Below, piece after piece: positions 9,361 through 18,799 of a stretch of DNA of 64,000 bases (position 1 is the stretch's first letter; the number at the start of each line of letters is the position of its first letter). The DNA is from Chryseobacterium tructae (GTDB taxonomy: Bacteria; Bacteroidota; Bacteroidia; Flavobacteriales; Weeksellaceae), in NCBI RefSeq assembly GCF_030409875.1, contig NZ_JAUFQR010000003.1, forward strand, positions 682,001 to 746,000. Direction: 5' to 3'. The position numbers and the translations under genes are program-made. The notes beneath the pieces were generated by a model that did no database searches, was not told the DNA's origin, and worked only from the letters and a program-made list of their open reading frames with translations.

Positions 9361-11511
9361 ATGCCAAAAAAAAGAAAATATATAAGTCATAAAAATGATT
9401 TGAAAATGATGGAAATCGGAAGATTGATCCTTCGTTTCATGAATGCAAATTCGTCAAAAATATATAATTATAAGCAGATCGCTGACGGAATAGATTATAA
9501 AAATCCAAGACAAAGAGAACTTGTTATCCAGGCGCTGCATAAACTTCAGGGATCTGAAAAGATCAAAGAAGTAGAAAAAGGAAAATATATTGTAAACCTG
9601 AAAATTGCCGGAACACTAACCGGAATTATCGATTTCAACCAAAGCGGTAATGCCTATGTAAATGTAGAAGGAATAGAAGATGATGTCTTCATACATGCTA
9701 AAAATGTAAAGGATGCTTTGCAGGGAGATAAGGTTCTTATTATAACTTATCATTATAAAGGAAAGAAATTGGAAGGCTCCGTTTTGGAGGTTTTAGAGAG
9801 AAACAGAACAGAGTTCGTAGGTACCTTCCAGAAGGTGGCACACAAGGATTTTGGATTTGTAGTTTGTGATAAAAAATCAATCAATACAGACATCTTCATT
9901 CCAAAGGCTAAATTCAATAATGTAGAGGATGGTGATAAGGTGATTGTAAAGATGACAGAATGGAGACCTGGTGACAAAAATCCTGAAGGGGAAATCATCC
10001 AGGTATTAGGTGCTCCTGGTGAACACGAAACGGAGATCCACTCTATTCTTGCTGAATATGGTTTGCCTTACGAATTCCCTCAAGAAGTAGAATTGGATGC
10101 TGATAAAATCGACAGAAGCATTACCGATGAGGAAGTGGCAAAACGTTGGGATATGCGTAATATCTGTACATTTACTATTGACCCTAAGGATGCGAAAGAT
10201 TTTGATGACGCTTTATCCTTCAGAAAACTGGAAAACGGAAACTGGGAAATTGGAGTTCACATTGCCGATGTATCCCATTATGTAGTTCCGGGGACAATGC
10301 TTGATGATGAAGCCTATCAGAGAGCAACTTCCGTTTATTTAGTAGACAGAGTGGTACCAATGCTTCCGGAAGTATTGAGTAATGACGTATGTTCTCTTCG
10401 TCCTCATGAAGATAAATATACATTTTCAGCGGTTTTTGAATTGAACGATCAGGCTGAAATCCAGAAGCAGTGGTTTGGAAGAACAGTAATTCATTCAGAC
10501 AGAAGATTTACCTATGAAGAAGCGCAGGAACGTATCGAAACAGGTCAGGGAGATTTGTCTGAAGAGATCAATGTTCTTGACAGGCTTGCTAAGATTATGC
10601 GTAATGACCGTATCAGAAAAGGAGCCATTACATTTGACAGAAGCGAAGTAAGATTCAACCTGGATGAAAATAATCAGCCAATCGGAGTTTATTTTAAAAT
10701 CAGTAAAGATTCCAATCACCTGATTGAAGAATTCATGCTTCTAGCCAACAAAAAGGTATCTGAGTTTGTTTCTTTAACAAAAAAAGGAGAAATTACCAAT
10801 AATACATTCATCTACAGGGTTCACGACGATCCGGATCCTGCTAAACTGGAATCATTAAGAGATTTTGTTTCTACATTCGGATACAAAATGGACTTGGCCA
10901 ATACCAAAAAAGTTGCAGAATCTTTGAATAAACTTTTACACGATGTAAAAGGGAAAGGAGAAGAAAATATGATTGAAACCCTTGCCATGAGAAGTATGAG
11001 TAAGGCGGTATATTCAACAGAACCTATAGGACACTACGGACTAGGATTTGCATATTATACCCACTTCACCTCTCCTATTCGTCGTTATCCCGATTTGATT
11101 GCACACCGTCTTCTTCAGCATTATCTGGATGGAGGAAAATCTCCAAGCAAGCAAGAACTGGAAGAAAAATCTAAGCACTGCAGTTCAATGGAAAGATTAG
11201 CTGCTGATGCAGAAAGAGATTCTATCAAGTATATGCAGGTGAAATTCATGGAAAAACATCTTGGTGAAACATTCACAGGAGTTATTTCCGGAGTAGCTGA
11301 ATTCGGATTCTGGGTAGAGATTCCTGAAAACGGAGCTGAAGGTCTTATTAAATTAAGAGATTTAGTAGACGATTCTTATATGTATGATGCGAAAACACAT
11401 GCCGTATATGGAGTAAGACACGGAAATAAATACCAATTGGGAGACCAGGTTCAGATTAAAGTAGTAAAAGCGAATCTGATCCAAAAACAATTGGACTTTA
11501 AGATTGTTTAA
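9361..11511 (+). CDS. rnr: Ribonuclease R (3'-5' exoribonuclease, RNB family)
   Basis: 716 residues, usual for RNase R. Order of domains: N-terminal winged-helix-like region (about 10-75), cold-shock domains (about 80-225, with GNAYVNVEG and DVFIHAKN), the RNB catalytic domain (about 245-590) and a C-terminal S1 domain (about 635-716, TGVISGVAEFGFWVEI). The RNB active site TIDPKDAKDFDDA carries the metal-binding aspartates, and YTHFTSPIRRYPDL is the second signature. The enzyme degrades structured RNA, including defective rRNA and mRNA. The ATG at 9361 follows an AT-rich leader. It is monocistronic, with a terminator 30 bases downstream. Confidence 0.96.
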   Translation: MPKKRKYISHKNDLKMMEIGRLILRFMNANSSKIYNYKQIADGIDYKNPRQRELVIQALHKLQGSEKIKEVEKGKYIVNLKIAGTLTGIIDFNQSGNAYVNVEGIEDDVFIHAKNVKDALQGDKVLIITYHYKGKKLEGSVLEVLERNRTEFVGTFQKVAHKDFGFVVCDKKSINTDIFIPKAKFNNVEDGDKVIVKMTEWRPGDKNPEGEIIQVLGAPGEHETEIHSILAEYGLPYEFPQEVELDADKIDRSITDEEVAKRWDMRNICTFTIDPKDAKDFDDALSFRKLENGNWEIGVHIADVSHYVVPGTMLDDEAYQRATSVYLVDRVVPMLPEVLSNDVCSLRPHEDKYTFSAVFELNDQAEIQKQWFGRTVIHSDRRFTYEEAQERIETGQGDLSEEINVLDRLAKIMRNDRIRKGAITFDRSEVRFNLDENNQPIGVYFKISKDSNHLIEEFMLLANKKVSEFVSLTKKGEITNNTFIYRVHDDPDPAKLESLRDFVSTFGYKMDLANTKKVAESLNKLLHDVKGKGEENMIETLAMRSMSKAVYSTEPIGHYGLGFAYYTHFTSPIRRYPDLIAHRLLQHYLDGGKSPSKQELEEKSKHCSSMERLAADAERDSIKYMQVKFMEKHLGETFTGVISGVAEFGFWVEIPENGAEGLIKLRDLVDDSYMYDAKTHAVYGVRHGNKYQLGDQVQIKVVKANLIQKQLDFKIV

Positions 11512-11541
11512 TATAATCAAGAATCAAAAAAATAACAATAA

Positions 11542-11580
11542 AAAGAGGTTGTTCCTAAGCAGGAATAACCTCTTTATTTT
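11542..11580 (+). terminator. Intrinsic terminator of rnr
   Basis: Stem AAAGAGGTTGTTCCT / AGGAATAACCTCTTT with a 4-base loop and one G-T wobble, followed by T-rich sequence. Confidence 0.85.
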
Positions 11581-11725
11581 TCTAGGATTTCACAAAAAAT
11601 GTTGTTATAAATTATATTTATTTGTCCATATTACAAGAACTTCCCTTCTCTCCTCTTCCCGCTTTCTTTCTGAAAACGATGTCCCAAATAGCAGGTAAAA
11701 TAAAAGTTGATATATAACATCTTTA

Positions 11726-11756
11726 TTGAATAATTAAATCATAAAGTATAACTTTG
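11726..11756 (+). promoter_or_regulatory. Promoter of the LysE/LD-carboxypeptidase pair
   Basis: TTG at 11726-11728, a 20-base spacer, and TAACTTTG at 11749-11756 match the Bacteroidota promoter layout. The ATG lies 43 bases further on. Confidence 0.6.
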
Positions 11757-11799
11757 TATAAAACGAAATGAAATATTTTTCATTTTAAAACACCACTTA

Positions 11800-12486
11800 A
11801 TGCTTGAACTTGTACTATCTGCTATCATTTTAGGATTCATGTTGAGTCTGGTTTTTATAGGACCCATATTTTTCCTGTTAATAGAAACCAGTTTCTCCAG
11901 AGGCCCGAAGCATGCCTTATCATTGGATCTTGGCGTTATCACTGCAGATTTATTGTGTATTGTAGCAGCTTATTATGCCAGTGCAGACATTGTTACCTTA
12001 ATTGATAAACATCCGGGTTTCTACAGGATTACTTCCATTCTGATTTTTATTTATGGAATTGTTATGCTGGTAACGAAAACCAAGATGCACATGCCCGGTG
12101 AAGAGAAGATCATTGGTCAAAACTATATTAAGACCTTTTTCAATGGTTTTTTCTTTAATCTTTTAAATGTTGGAGTCATTCTATTCTGGCTGGTAACGGT
12201 AATTTCCGTAAGGAATCAATATCCGGACACCAGCAGTTTTATTTTATACATAAGCATTGTGATAGGAACTTATCTAGGTATCGACCTTGCCAAGATATTT
12301 TTGGCTAAGCAGTTTCACGATAAACTTACCCAAAAACTGGCCAATAGAATCAGAAGAGTTGTAGGAGTAATTCTTATATTTTTCAGTTTCTTTATCTTCC
12401 TGCAGAGTTTTAAAAAGTTCAATCAGTTTGACAGACAACTGGAAGAAGCCGAGAAAAAAGAAGTAAAATATCAAAAAACAAAATGA
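11800..12486 (+). CDS. LysE/RhtB-family membrane exporter
   Basis: 228 residues with about six hydrophobic segments. The first reads LSAIILGFMLSLVFIGPIFF and contains the glycine/proline pattern (GPIFFLL) usual at the start of LysE/RhtB amino-acid efflux proteins. The segment TFFNGFFFNLLNVGVILFW matches the family's second repeat region (N-P/L-x-N-P position). The C-terminal tail is charged and cytoplasmic. Family role: export of amino acids or small metabolites; the substrate cannot be told. Its stop overlaps the next start (ATGA), so it is translationally coupled to the LD-carboxypeptidase, hinting at export of something linked to peptidoglycan or peptide turnover (inference). Confidence 0.85.
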   Translation: MLELVLSAIILGFMLSLVFIGPIFFLLIETSFSRGPKHALSLDLGVITADLLCIVAAYYASADIVTLIDKHPGFYRITSILIFIYGIVMLVTKTKMHMPGEEKIIGQNYIKTFFNGFFFNLLNVGVILFWLVTVISVRNQYPDTSSFILYISIVIGTYLGIDLAKIFLAKQFHDKLTQKLANRIRRVVGVILIFFSFFIFLQSFKKFNQFDRQLEEAEKKEVKYQKTK

Positions 12487-13412
12487 AAAAAATAATCTTT
12501 CCAAAAGCTCTTAAAAAAGGAGCCAAAATAGCTGTTATTTCCCCTGCCGGAGCCGTAGATGCCTCCCAACTGGAAAAGGGAATAAAATTAATTAAGAGTA
12601 AAGGGTTTGAACCTGTTTTAGGAGAACACCTTTATACTAAGTTTTCAAACGGATATAATTATGCCGGAACAGAAAAGGAAAGAATAAAAGATATCAATTG
12701 GGCTTTAAATGATAAAGAAGTCGGAGCCATCTGGGCTTCCAGAGGCGGTTATGGCTGCCAGCATCTGATTCAACATTTAAAGTTGAAAAATTTCACAGAA
12801 AATCCGAAATGGTATATCGGCTATTCCGATAATACAGTTATACAAAGCTATCTTTTGAAAAAAGGTTTTGCATCCATCCACGGGCAGACCATCAAAACAT
12901 CAAGCTTTGGGGTTACCGATGAAAGCTATGATCTGATCTTCGATATTTTAAAAGGGAAAACGCCTAAATATAGCTTAAAATCTCACCCATTAAACAAAAA
13001 AGGGAATATTGAAGGAGAATTGATTGGAGGGAATTTAGCCCTTATCTATGCCCTTCTGGGAACTAAATATTCTTTTGACTTTAAGGATAAAATTTTATTC
13101 ATTGAAGATATCGGTGAAAATTTCTATGCGCTGGATCGAATGATAATGAGCTTGGAACTGGCAGGAGTTTTCAATAAGATTAAAGGACTTATCGTAGGTG
13201 GGATGACCAATATGGGTGATGAAAAGGACAATAAAGACTATGAATCCAGCTTTGATAAATTTGCCTATACAATGATCTCAGAAAGAATTTCAAAATATAA
13301 ATTCCCTGTTGTATTTGGTTTTCCAAACGGACATATCAAAGACAACCGACCTCTTTTAATTGGAGGGACGGCCAAGGTGAAGATTGAGTCTAAAGTGAAG
13401 ATCGAGTTTTAA
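12483..13412 (+). CDS. LD-carboxypeptidase (peptidase family S66)
   Basis: 309 residues, normal for S66 (LdcA/MccF). The N-terminal AVISPAGAV and the nucleophile region WYIGYSDNTV (Ser in GYSD) are visible; the C-terminal half has LFIEDIGEN with the catalytic Glu and GFPNGHIKDNRPL with the catalytic His. The family cleaves the L,D bond in tetrapeptides during murein recycling in the cytoplasm, or inactivates microcin-C-like nucleotide peptides (MccF). I cannot separate the two from the sequence alone, although LdcA is the more general function. It overlaps the exporter gene by 4 bases. Confidence 0.9.
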   Translation: MKKIIFPKALKKGAKIAVISPAGAVDASQLEKGIKLIKSKGFEPVLGEHLYTKFSNGYNYAGTEKERIKDINWALNDKEVGAIWASRGGYGCQHLIQHLKLKNFTENPKWYIGYSDNTVIQSYLLKKGFASIHGQTIKTSSFGVTDESYDLIFDILKGKTPKYSLKSHPLNKKGNIEGELIGGNLALIYALLGTKYSFDFKDKILFIEDIGENFYALDRMIMSLELAGVFNKIKGLIVGGMTNMGDEKDNKDYESSFDKFAYTMISERISKYKFPVVFGFPNGHIKDNRPLLIGGTAKVKIESKVKIEF

Positions 13413-13453
13413 AGATCCCCTTCTCTCCTACTCTTATATACCAAAAACTGGTT

Positions 13454-13825
13454 ATGGCTAATCACAACGACTTTGGAAAAATAGCAGAAGATCTGGCAGC
13501 CGATTATCTTCAGAATAACGGGTATAAAGTTCTGGTCAGAAACTTCAGGTTTCAGAAGGCAGAGATTGATATCATAGCTGAAAAAGATAAGTTCATTATT
13601 ATTGTTGAAGTAAAGGCTAGATCTACAGATGCCTTTATGTTGCCTCAGGAAGCGGTGACTAAAACAAAGATCAGATCCATTGTATCTGCGGCCAACCATT
13701 ATATGGAGGAATTCAATAAGCAGAATGAAGTGAGATTCGATATCATTTCTGTTTTACCTGATGAAAATAGAAATTTAACAATTGACCACATAAGCGACGC
13801 TTTTCAGGCGTTTGACGCCAACTAA
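13454..13825 (+). CDS. YraN family protein (UPF0102, nuclease-like fold)
   Basis: 123 residues. The family pattern is clear: GKIAEDLAADYLQNNGYKVL near the N-terminus, then AEIDIIAEKD and IIVEVKAR, the D...E-x-K arrangement of restriction-endonuclease-like folds. The function is not established; members are often near rRNA/tRNA or Holliday-junction genes. The start ATG follows the LD-carboxypeptidase stop by 41 bases. Confidence 0.92.
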   Translation: MANHNDFGKIAEDLAADYLQNNGYKVLVRNFRFQKAEIDIIAEKDKFIIIVEVKARSTDAFMLPQEAVTKTKIRSIVSAANHYMEEFNKQNEVRFDIISVLPDENRNLTIDHISDAFQAFDAN

Positions 13826-13841
13826 TCAAATAAAAATAAAT

Positions 13842-13925
13842 AATGTATCAGTTTAGTAATACAACAGTGTAATAATAAAGATCAGGCATTGAAAAATTGT
13901 TAGGCTGATACATTGCTACATTACA
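13842..13925. repeat. Palindromic intergenic repeat containing a motif found again at 5.47 kb
   Basis: AATGTATCAG (13842-13851) and CTGATACATT (13905-13914) form a perfect 10-base inverted repeat with a roughly 50-base loop. The 19-base right arm with its flank, 13896-13914, matches 5469-5487 at 18 of 19 positions. This suggests a dispersed palindromic element. It could act as a structured RNA or be a remnant of a small mobile repeat. Confidence 0.5.
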
Positions 13926-13940
13926 ATAATAATCAGTTTT

Positions 13941-14690
13941 ATGAAAACAATATTAATCACCGGAGCGACTTCCGGTATCGGTAAATCCACTGCTGAGCTT
14001 CTAGCGAAACAGGGAAACAGAATCATCATTTGTGGAAGAAGAGATGAAGTACTGAAATCTTTAAAGGAAGAATTATCTCAATTTACCGAAATGTTTAGTT
14101 TAATGTTTGATGTAAGGAATCTTGAAGAGGTAGAAACAGCAATTAATTCGCTTCCTGAAGAATGGAAAGATATTGACGTTCTGATTAATAATGCTGGAAA
14201 TGCTCACGGCCTTGATCCCCTTTCATCGGGAAAGACTGATGACTGGGATTCTATGATTGATGGGAATGTAAAAGGACTGCTCTATGTTTCCAAAATGATC
14301 ATTCCTGGCATGAAAACTAAAAATTTAGGTCATATTATAAACATTAGTTCTGTGGCAGCAAGGCAAACCTATGCCAATGGAGTAGTGTACTGTGCTACTA
14401 AAAAAGCAGTAGATGTTATTTCTGAAGGAATGAGACTGGAGCTTACTGAATTTGGTATCAAAGTAACCAATATTCAACCCGGAGCTGTAGAGACAGATTT
14501 TTCATTGGTAAGATTTAAAGGTGACAGTGAAAAGGCATCAACGGTATATGCGGGATATGAGCCTTTAAAAGCAGAAGATATTGCAGATGCCATTGCTTAT
14601 TGTGTAAATGCTCCAAAGCACGTTACTATTGCTGATATGTGCATCTATCCAAGTGCTCAGGCTGAACCAAGAACGATCTATAGAAAATAG
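13941..14690 (+). CDS. Short-chain dehydrogenase/reductase (YdfG-like)
   Basis: 249 residues, classical SDR. The cofactor motif ITGATSGIGKST is at residues 5-16, NNAGNAHG marks the central strand, the catalytic serine is in HIINISSVAA and the catalytic Tyr/Lys in VYCATKKAVD. QPGAVETDFS is the usual post-catalytic segment. The lack of acidic residues after the second strand (CGRRDEV) points to NADP(H). YdfG-type members reduce serine, 3-hydroxy acids or malonic semialdehyde; the true substrate is unknown. A TAAATTTG promoter-like element follows the gene and serves the next one. Confidence 0.92.
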   Translation: MKTILITGATSGIGKSTAELLAKQGNRIIICGRRDEVLKSLKEELSQFTEMFSLMFDVRNLEEVETAINSLPEEWKDIDVLINNAGNAHGLDPLSSGKTDDWDSMIDGNVKGLLYVSKMIIPGMKTKNLGHIINISSVAARQTYANGVVYCATKKAVDVISEGMRLELTEFGIKVTNIQPGAVETDFSLVRFKGDSEKASTVYAGYEPLKAEDIADAIAYCVNAPKHVTIADMCIYPSAQAEPRTIYRK

Positions 14691-14706
14691 TCTCAAAATA
14701 AAGGCT

Positions 14707-14714
14707 TAAATTTG
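14707..14714 (+). promoter_or_regulatory. Candidate -7 promoter element for tsaB
   Basis: TAAATTTG fits TAnnTTTG, 63 bases before the tsaB start. No good -33 element is visible. Confidence 0.35.
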
Positions 14715-14776
14715 TAAAAAATTGTAAAGCAATTTTGCTTTTCCGCAACGTTGTTATTTTAGCTTAAAACAGGAAA

Positions 14777-15451
14777 ATGAAAATTCTATATCTTGAAACA
14801 TCGTCTAAAAACTGCTCAGTAGCTGTATCCGATAATGAAAAGCTTCTATGTTTATGTGAGGAAGTTTCTGAAAACTACAAACAGTCTGAAAGTCTCCATA
14901 CTTTTGTTGAGTGGGCTTTAGAAGGAGCAGGAATATCATTGAAAGACATTGAAGCAGTTTCCTTAGGAAAAGGACCGGGTTCTTATACAGGATTAAGAAT
15001 TGGAGCCGCCTCTGCAAAAGGATTCTGTTATGGATTAAAAGTTCCATTTATTGCCGTTAATTCTCTTGAAAGTATGATAGAGCCTTTTTTAGGGCAGAAC
15101 TACGAATTTATAGTGCCATTGATCGATGCAAGGAGAATGGAGGTTTATACAGCCGTTTATGACGGTTCTACAGGAACAGAAATTTCTGCAACCGAGGCGA
15201 AGATTCTGGATGAAACTTCTTTTGAAGAATTCAGAGATAAAAAAATAATCTTTGTGGGGGATGGTGCTACAAAGGCAAAAGATATTTTAAATCTTCCTAA
15301 TGCAGAGTTCAGAGAAGATATTTATCCATCTGCTCAGTACCTGATTACAAAAACCCTAGAGAAGATAGAAAATAAAGAATTTGAAGATATGGCTTATTTT
15401 GAGCCATTTTATCTTAAAGATTTTCATGGAGTAAAGAAAAAGGGTTCATAG
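14777..15451 (+). CDS. tsaB: TsaB, tRNA t6A37 biosynthesis scaffold protein
   Basis: 224 residues. It has the ASKHA-fold start (ILYLETSSKNCSVAV) and the TsaB signature VSLGKGPGSYTGLRIG with GAASAKGFCYGLKVP. TsaB dimerises with TsaD and, with TsaE, supports threonylcarbamoyl transfer to A37 of ANN-decoding tRNAs. It lacks the metal-binding HxxxH of TsaD, as expected for the B subunit. It is transcribed toward the SprE-like gene on the other strand, sharing a terminator. Confidence 0.95.
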   Translation: MKILYLETSSKNCSVAVSDNEKLLCLCEEVSENYKQSESLHTFVEWALEGAGISLKDIEAVSLGKGPGSYTGLRIGAASAKGFCYGLKVPFIAVNSLESMIEPFLGQNYEFIVPLIDARRMEVYTAVYDGSTGTEISATEAKILDETSFEEFRDKKIIFVGDGATKAKDILNLPNAEFREDIYPSAQYLITKTLEKIENKEFEDMAYFEPFYLKDFHGVKKKGS

Positions 15452-15473
15452 GAACCTTTATCCTCATAAAAAC

Positions 15474-15505
15474 AAAAAGCGAAGAATTACTCTTCGCTTT
15501 TTTAT
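15474..15505. terminator. Shared terminator between tsaB (+) and the SprE-like gene (-)
   Basis: AAAAGCGAAGA / TCTTCGCTTTT with a 5-base loop and A/T runs on both sides, between two converging genes. Confidence 0.85.
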
Positions 15506-15506
15506 T

Positions 15507-18080
15507 TTATTTACTCTCTGGCCCGCCATCAGGGACATTCTTGTTTTTTGGTTTAGGCTTATCAGTCTTTTGTTGAGGGACATTGTTCACCTTACCTGTT
15601 GACATTGGTTGTGCCGGTTGGGTATCTATCGTTTTTAAGTTGTCAATGTTGTTAAGATTACCTTGAGGAACATTTTGGTTTTTATTGACAGGTGGAGTAG
15701 GAGAGCCCGGCTGTTGAGGGAGTGCATTACCCTTGTTATCGGTGGCCTGGAAGCTGAGGTCACTTTTTAGATAATTCAGCATTTCTTTAGCTCTTATTCC
15801 TTCCGGAGTTTTTGAATAGTTTAAGGCAATCTGTTCAAGCTGGAGGATCATTACTTCCTTTCCACTGGATTTTCCTGAATTGAAAGCATTCAACAAATAG
15901 AGTTTCGGAACCAGTGCATCTTTCGGATACTTCTGAATCGTTTGGTCTATAACATCCTTGCTTTCCACAAATTTCTCAGATTCGTATAAAGCATAAGCTT
16001 TTTTATACTCATTTTCTACATCTGCCGTAGATTTTACAAAAGAATTATTTTTTGGGTTTCTGGCAAATTCGGCATACGAAGTATAAGGATAATCAGTTAA
16101 CAGAATTTGTTTTGCTCTTTCTGAAGCCTGAGGAGTTTTCTCATAATTCATGGCGAAAATCTCATACAATGCCTGGAGCATTACTTTTTCTTCAGGTTTT
16201 ACATCTACAAGATCATACAAGGTTTTAGTCGCAAGAGGGGTATTGGTAAAATAATTCTGATACATAATACCAAGCCCTAAAGAAGCCGTATCTCTATCCT
16301 TTTTAAGCTGTGCCAGTTTACCCTGATCCGTAGGAATCTGCTCTATATAGTAAGCCGGTTCAAAACGTCTTGGATTAGGAGCTGTAGTCACCCCAAGAGC
16401 TTCGCTTTTCATATCCTCAATAGTAGCCATTTTTTTTGAAAAACGCCAGTTATCAGAAAGAGCTCTTTCTCCCCATACCTGCTTAAATGAGGAAGTTCCT
16501 TTACTTACAGTTCCGGTATTATTGAAATAAAACCCTTTCGTTGTTACTCCAAAGTCTTCAAAAGCATTGGCATTATTATTCGCAAAAATAGAATTTGAAT
16601 TATAATCTCCTGCATCAAATCCTTTATTTCGTTCTGCTCGTCTTCTTTCCTGTTCTTCTTTCTCCTCTTTGATCTTTAATTTATCAATGTATTTTGAGAA
16701 AAAGTCTGTCCTTTGTGTATTATCCATTTTGGCTAAAGAAAGGATACTGTCGTTCTTTTTAATCAGATAATAGTTCTTGGAAATCTTTTTAATATAGGCA
16801 GATTGATCTTTCAACAAAATCTTTGAAGGCTCATAGGTCATTACAGCAAGTGCAGAATCATAATACGTTCCGGCACCGATATAATCATTCTTTTCAAAAT
16901 AGCCTTTTCCTATCTCATAATAAGCAAGCCCACGAATCTGTGGGTCAGAAACCTTTTCAAATAAAGACTTCCTGAAAAATTGTTGTGCTTCATCTTTTTT
17001 ACCTGCTTTATTGGCCATAAGTCCCAAAGCATACAAAAATTCATTCTTTCTGGAACCATAAGTTCCTTTTTTGCTAATCCCTTCCAGGTAATTTTTGGCT
17101 CCGTTATAATCACCTTTACCATTAAAAGTTTTAGCAATAGCAATTTGAGATTTTACTTCAAATTCAAAATCGTTAGAAAATTTATAAGCTGCTGTATAAC
17201 TTTCTCTCGCCTTATCATTCTGGTTCAGCGTTTCAAGAACCTGGCCTCTTAAATAAGCAATTCTGCTCTTTAGTTTTCTATTGGAATTAAGCTCAAAAGC
17301 CAAATCAAGTTCTCTGGCAGCATCTTCTTTTTTTCCCGCATCCAAAAGAGATTCGGCATAATAAATGCTCAGCAGCTTAGCATAGCTTTTATTGATTTTA
17401 TCATCCTTTAGCTTAGCAAAAGTCTCATGTGCCCTGTGATAGTCTTTGATTTTATCATAAGCTACACCCTGATAAATTCTTGCCAGAGGAATCCTCTTAT
17501 CATCCTTCATATGGGTGAAAACATAATTAAGGGCATCCAGAGCCTCCAGAGGTTTATTCCGATATATTCTTGCTTGGGCAAGGATGATATAAGCATCAAA
17601 AATCTGCTTATTCTTTTCTTCACCATTTCTGGTAACCGAATATTTGTTGATGGCCTTTAAAGCCTTGGCTTCAGCAATCTCTAGTGTTGTTGCACCCTTA
17701 GCCTGATTTCCATCAGGATTGGTAGGATCATTTCCAGGGCCACCGGGCATATTAGGAGTTCCGGAATTTCTTCCAGGTCTGTTGGCAACTTCTGCCATCT
17801 TCATAGAGTTCTCAGCAAAAGCTGTGGATTGCCCAAGATCACTTCCCAAAGGCTGATCCTCAAAAGTAAGAATAGAAATATAAGGAGCATAGAAATTGTC
17901 TTTATGTCCCTTATCTCTTGTGGTAAATTCACTGTTTAGTGCATCTTTAGCATTAAATAGTGTGTTATAGTATGTAGAAAATCCCTTCAATAGTTTGGAT
18001 CGCTGCTCCGGCTTTTTTACTTTGGTACCACAGGAAGCAACAAGGCAGATCACTAAAAGGAACAATATATTCTTTTTCAT
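15507..18080 (-). CDS. TPR lipoprotein, SprE/PorW-like component of type IX secretion
   Basis: 857 residues. The N-terminus is a lipoprotein signal (LLVICLVASCGTK, Cys near residue 17). The body is a long array of TPR-like helical repeats, starting with KGFSTYYNTLFNAKDALN, the kind of opening seen in SprE/PorW. A glycine/proline/asparagine-rich insert sits around residues 100-125, and the last about 110 residues are low-complexity, rich in P, Q, N and K. Family knowledge: SprE (PorW) is a periplasmic-side lipoprotein needed for gliding and type IX secretion in Bacteroidota. That fits the T9SS sorting-domain protein elsewhere in the window. Confidence is moderate because TPR arrays are generic. 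Confidence 0.72.
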   Translation of the reverse strand: MKKNILFLLVICLVASCGTKVKKPEQRSKLLKGFSTYYNTLFNAKDALNSEFTTRDKGHKDNFYAPYISILTFEDQPLGSDLGQSTAFAENSMKMAEVANRPGRNSGTPNMPGGPGNDPTNPDGNQAKGATTLEIAEAKALKAINKYSVTRNGEEKNKQIFDAYIILAQARIYRNKPLEALDALNYVFTHMKDDKRIPLARIYQGVAYDKIKDYHRAHETFAKLKDDKINKSYAKLLSIYYAESLLDAGKKEDAARELDLAFELNSNRKLKSRIAYLRGQVLETLNQNDKARESYTAAYKFSNDFEFEVKSQIAIAKTFNGKGDYNGAKNYLEGISKKGTYGSRKNEFLYALGLMANKAGKKDEAQQFFRKSLFEKVSDPQIRGLAYYEIGKGYFEKNDYIGAGTYYDSALAVMTYEPSKILLKDQSAYIKKISKNYYLIKKNDSILSLAKMDNTQRTDFFSKYIDKLKIKEEKEEQERRRAERNKGFDAGDYNSNSIFANNNANAFEDFGVTTKGFYFNNTGTVSKGTSSFKQVWGERALSDNWRFSKKMATIEDMKSEALGVTTAPNPRRFEPAYYIEQIPTDQGKLAQLKKDRDTASLGLGIMYQNYFTNTPLATKTLYDLVDVKPEEKVMLQALYEIFAMNYEKTPQASERAKQILLTDYPYTSYAEFARNPKNNSFVKSTADVENEYKKAYALYESEKFVESKDVIDQTIQKYPKDALVPKLYLLNAFNSGKSSGKEVMILQLEQIALNYSKTPEGIRAKEMLNYLKSDLSFQATDNKGNALPQQPGSPTPPVNKNQNVPQGNLNNIDNLKTIDTQPAQPMSTGKVNNVPQQKTDKPKPKNKNVPDGGPESK

Positions 18081-18227
18081 TATTCAATATAACTTGCTAA
18101 TCTGCTTTTTATTATCAGCAGTTTGATGATTTTGTAAAAATAATAAAATTTTATAATGAATAATATTTATATTTCTCCCGGAAATATTTTATTTCATCTT
18201 TATGACTGTTAGAAATCGCTATGATTT

Positions 18228-18791
18228 TTAAATCGCAGAAATCTCTTTCAGAATTTTATAAACGAGGTGCGTAGGAAGTCCCATAATGGTATAAAAACTA
18301 CCTGTCAGACTTTTAATTTTTGCCATCCCCAGCCATTCCTGAATTCCATAGCTTCCGGCTTTATCAAAAGGCTTATAATTTTGGATATAATACTGTATCT
18401 CATCATCAGTAATATCATCAAAGATCACATCAGCCACATCCGTTTCTGTAAATGTCTGATCAACAGTTTTGATGGTGATTCCCGTATACACCTGATGTGC
18501 TCTTCCCGAAAGATTTCGAAGCATATGTTGAGCATCAGCTTCATCTTTTGGCTTACCCAGAATCTGTTGATTGATGGCAACTACGGTATCGGCAGTTAAT
18601 AGAACTTCGCCTGCAGCTAAGCTTCTGAAGGCTTCAGCTTTTAGTTCAGATAAATAAGCCGCCGCTTCTTCTATTTTAATATGCTCAGGAAGGAGTTCTT
18701 CACAATCGATTTTTACAACCTCAAATTCAAAACCAAGGCTTGAAAGAAGCTCCTTTCTTCTTGGTGATTGTGATGCTAAAAGTAATTTCAT
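18228..18791 (-). CDS. Maf-like nucleoside triphosphate pyrophosphatase
   Basis: 187 residues. The Maf signature is at the N-terminus (LLASQSPRRKELL, residues 3-15), with the catalytic-site TADTVVAI and GKPKDEADA segments following. Maf proteins hydrolyse dTTP, UTP or modified nucleotides to monophosphates as house-cleaning enzymes. The last gene of the minus-strand DUF2520-KdsC-Maf cluster, 8 bases after the KdsC stop. A 147-base gap separates it from the SprE-like gene. Confidence 0.94.
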   Translation of the reverse strand: MKLLLASQSPRRKELLSSLGFEFEVVKIDCEELLPEHIKIEEAAAYLSELKAEAFRSLAAGEVLLTADTVVAINQQILGKPKDEADAQHMLRNLSGRAHQVYTGITIKTVDQTFTETDVADVIFDDITDDEIQYYIQNYKPFDKAGSYGIQEWLGMAKIKSLTGSFYTIMGLPTHLVYKILKEISAI

Positions 18792-18799
18792 AAATAGGT

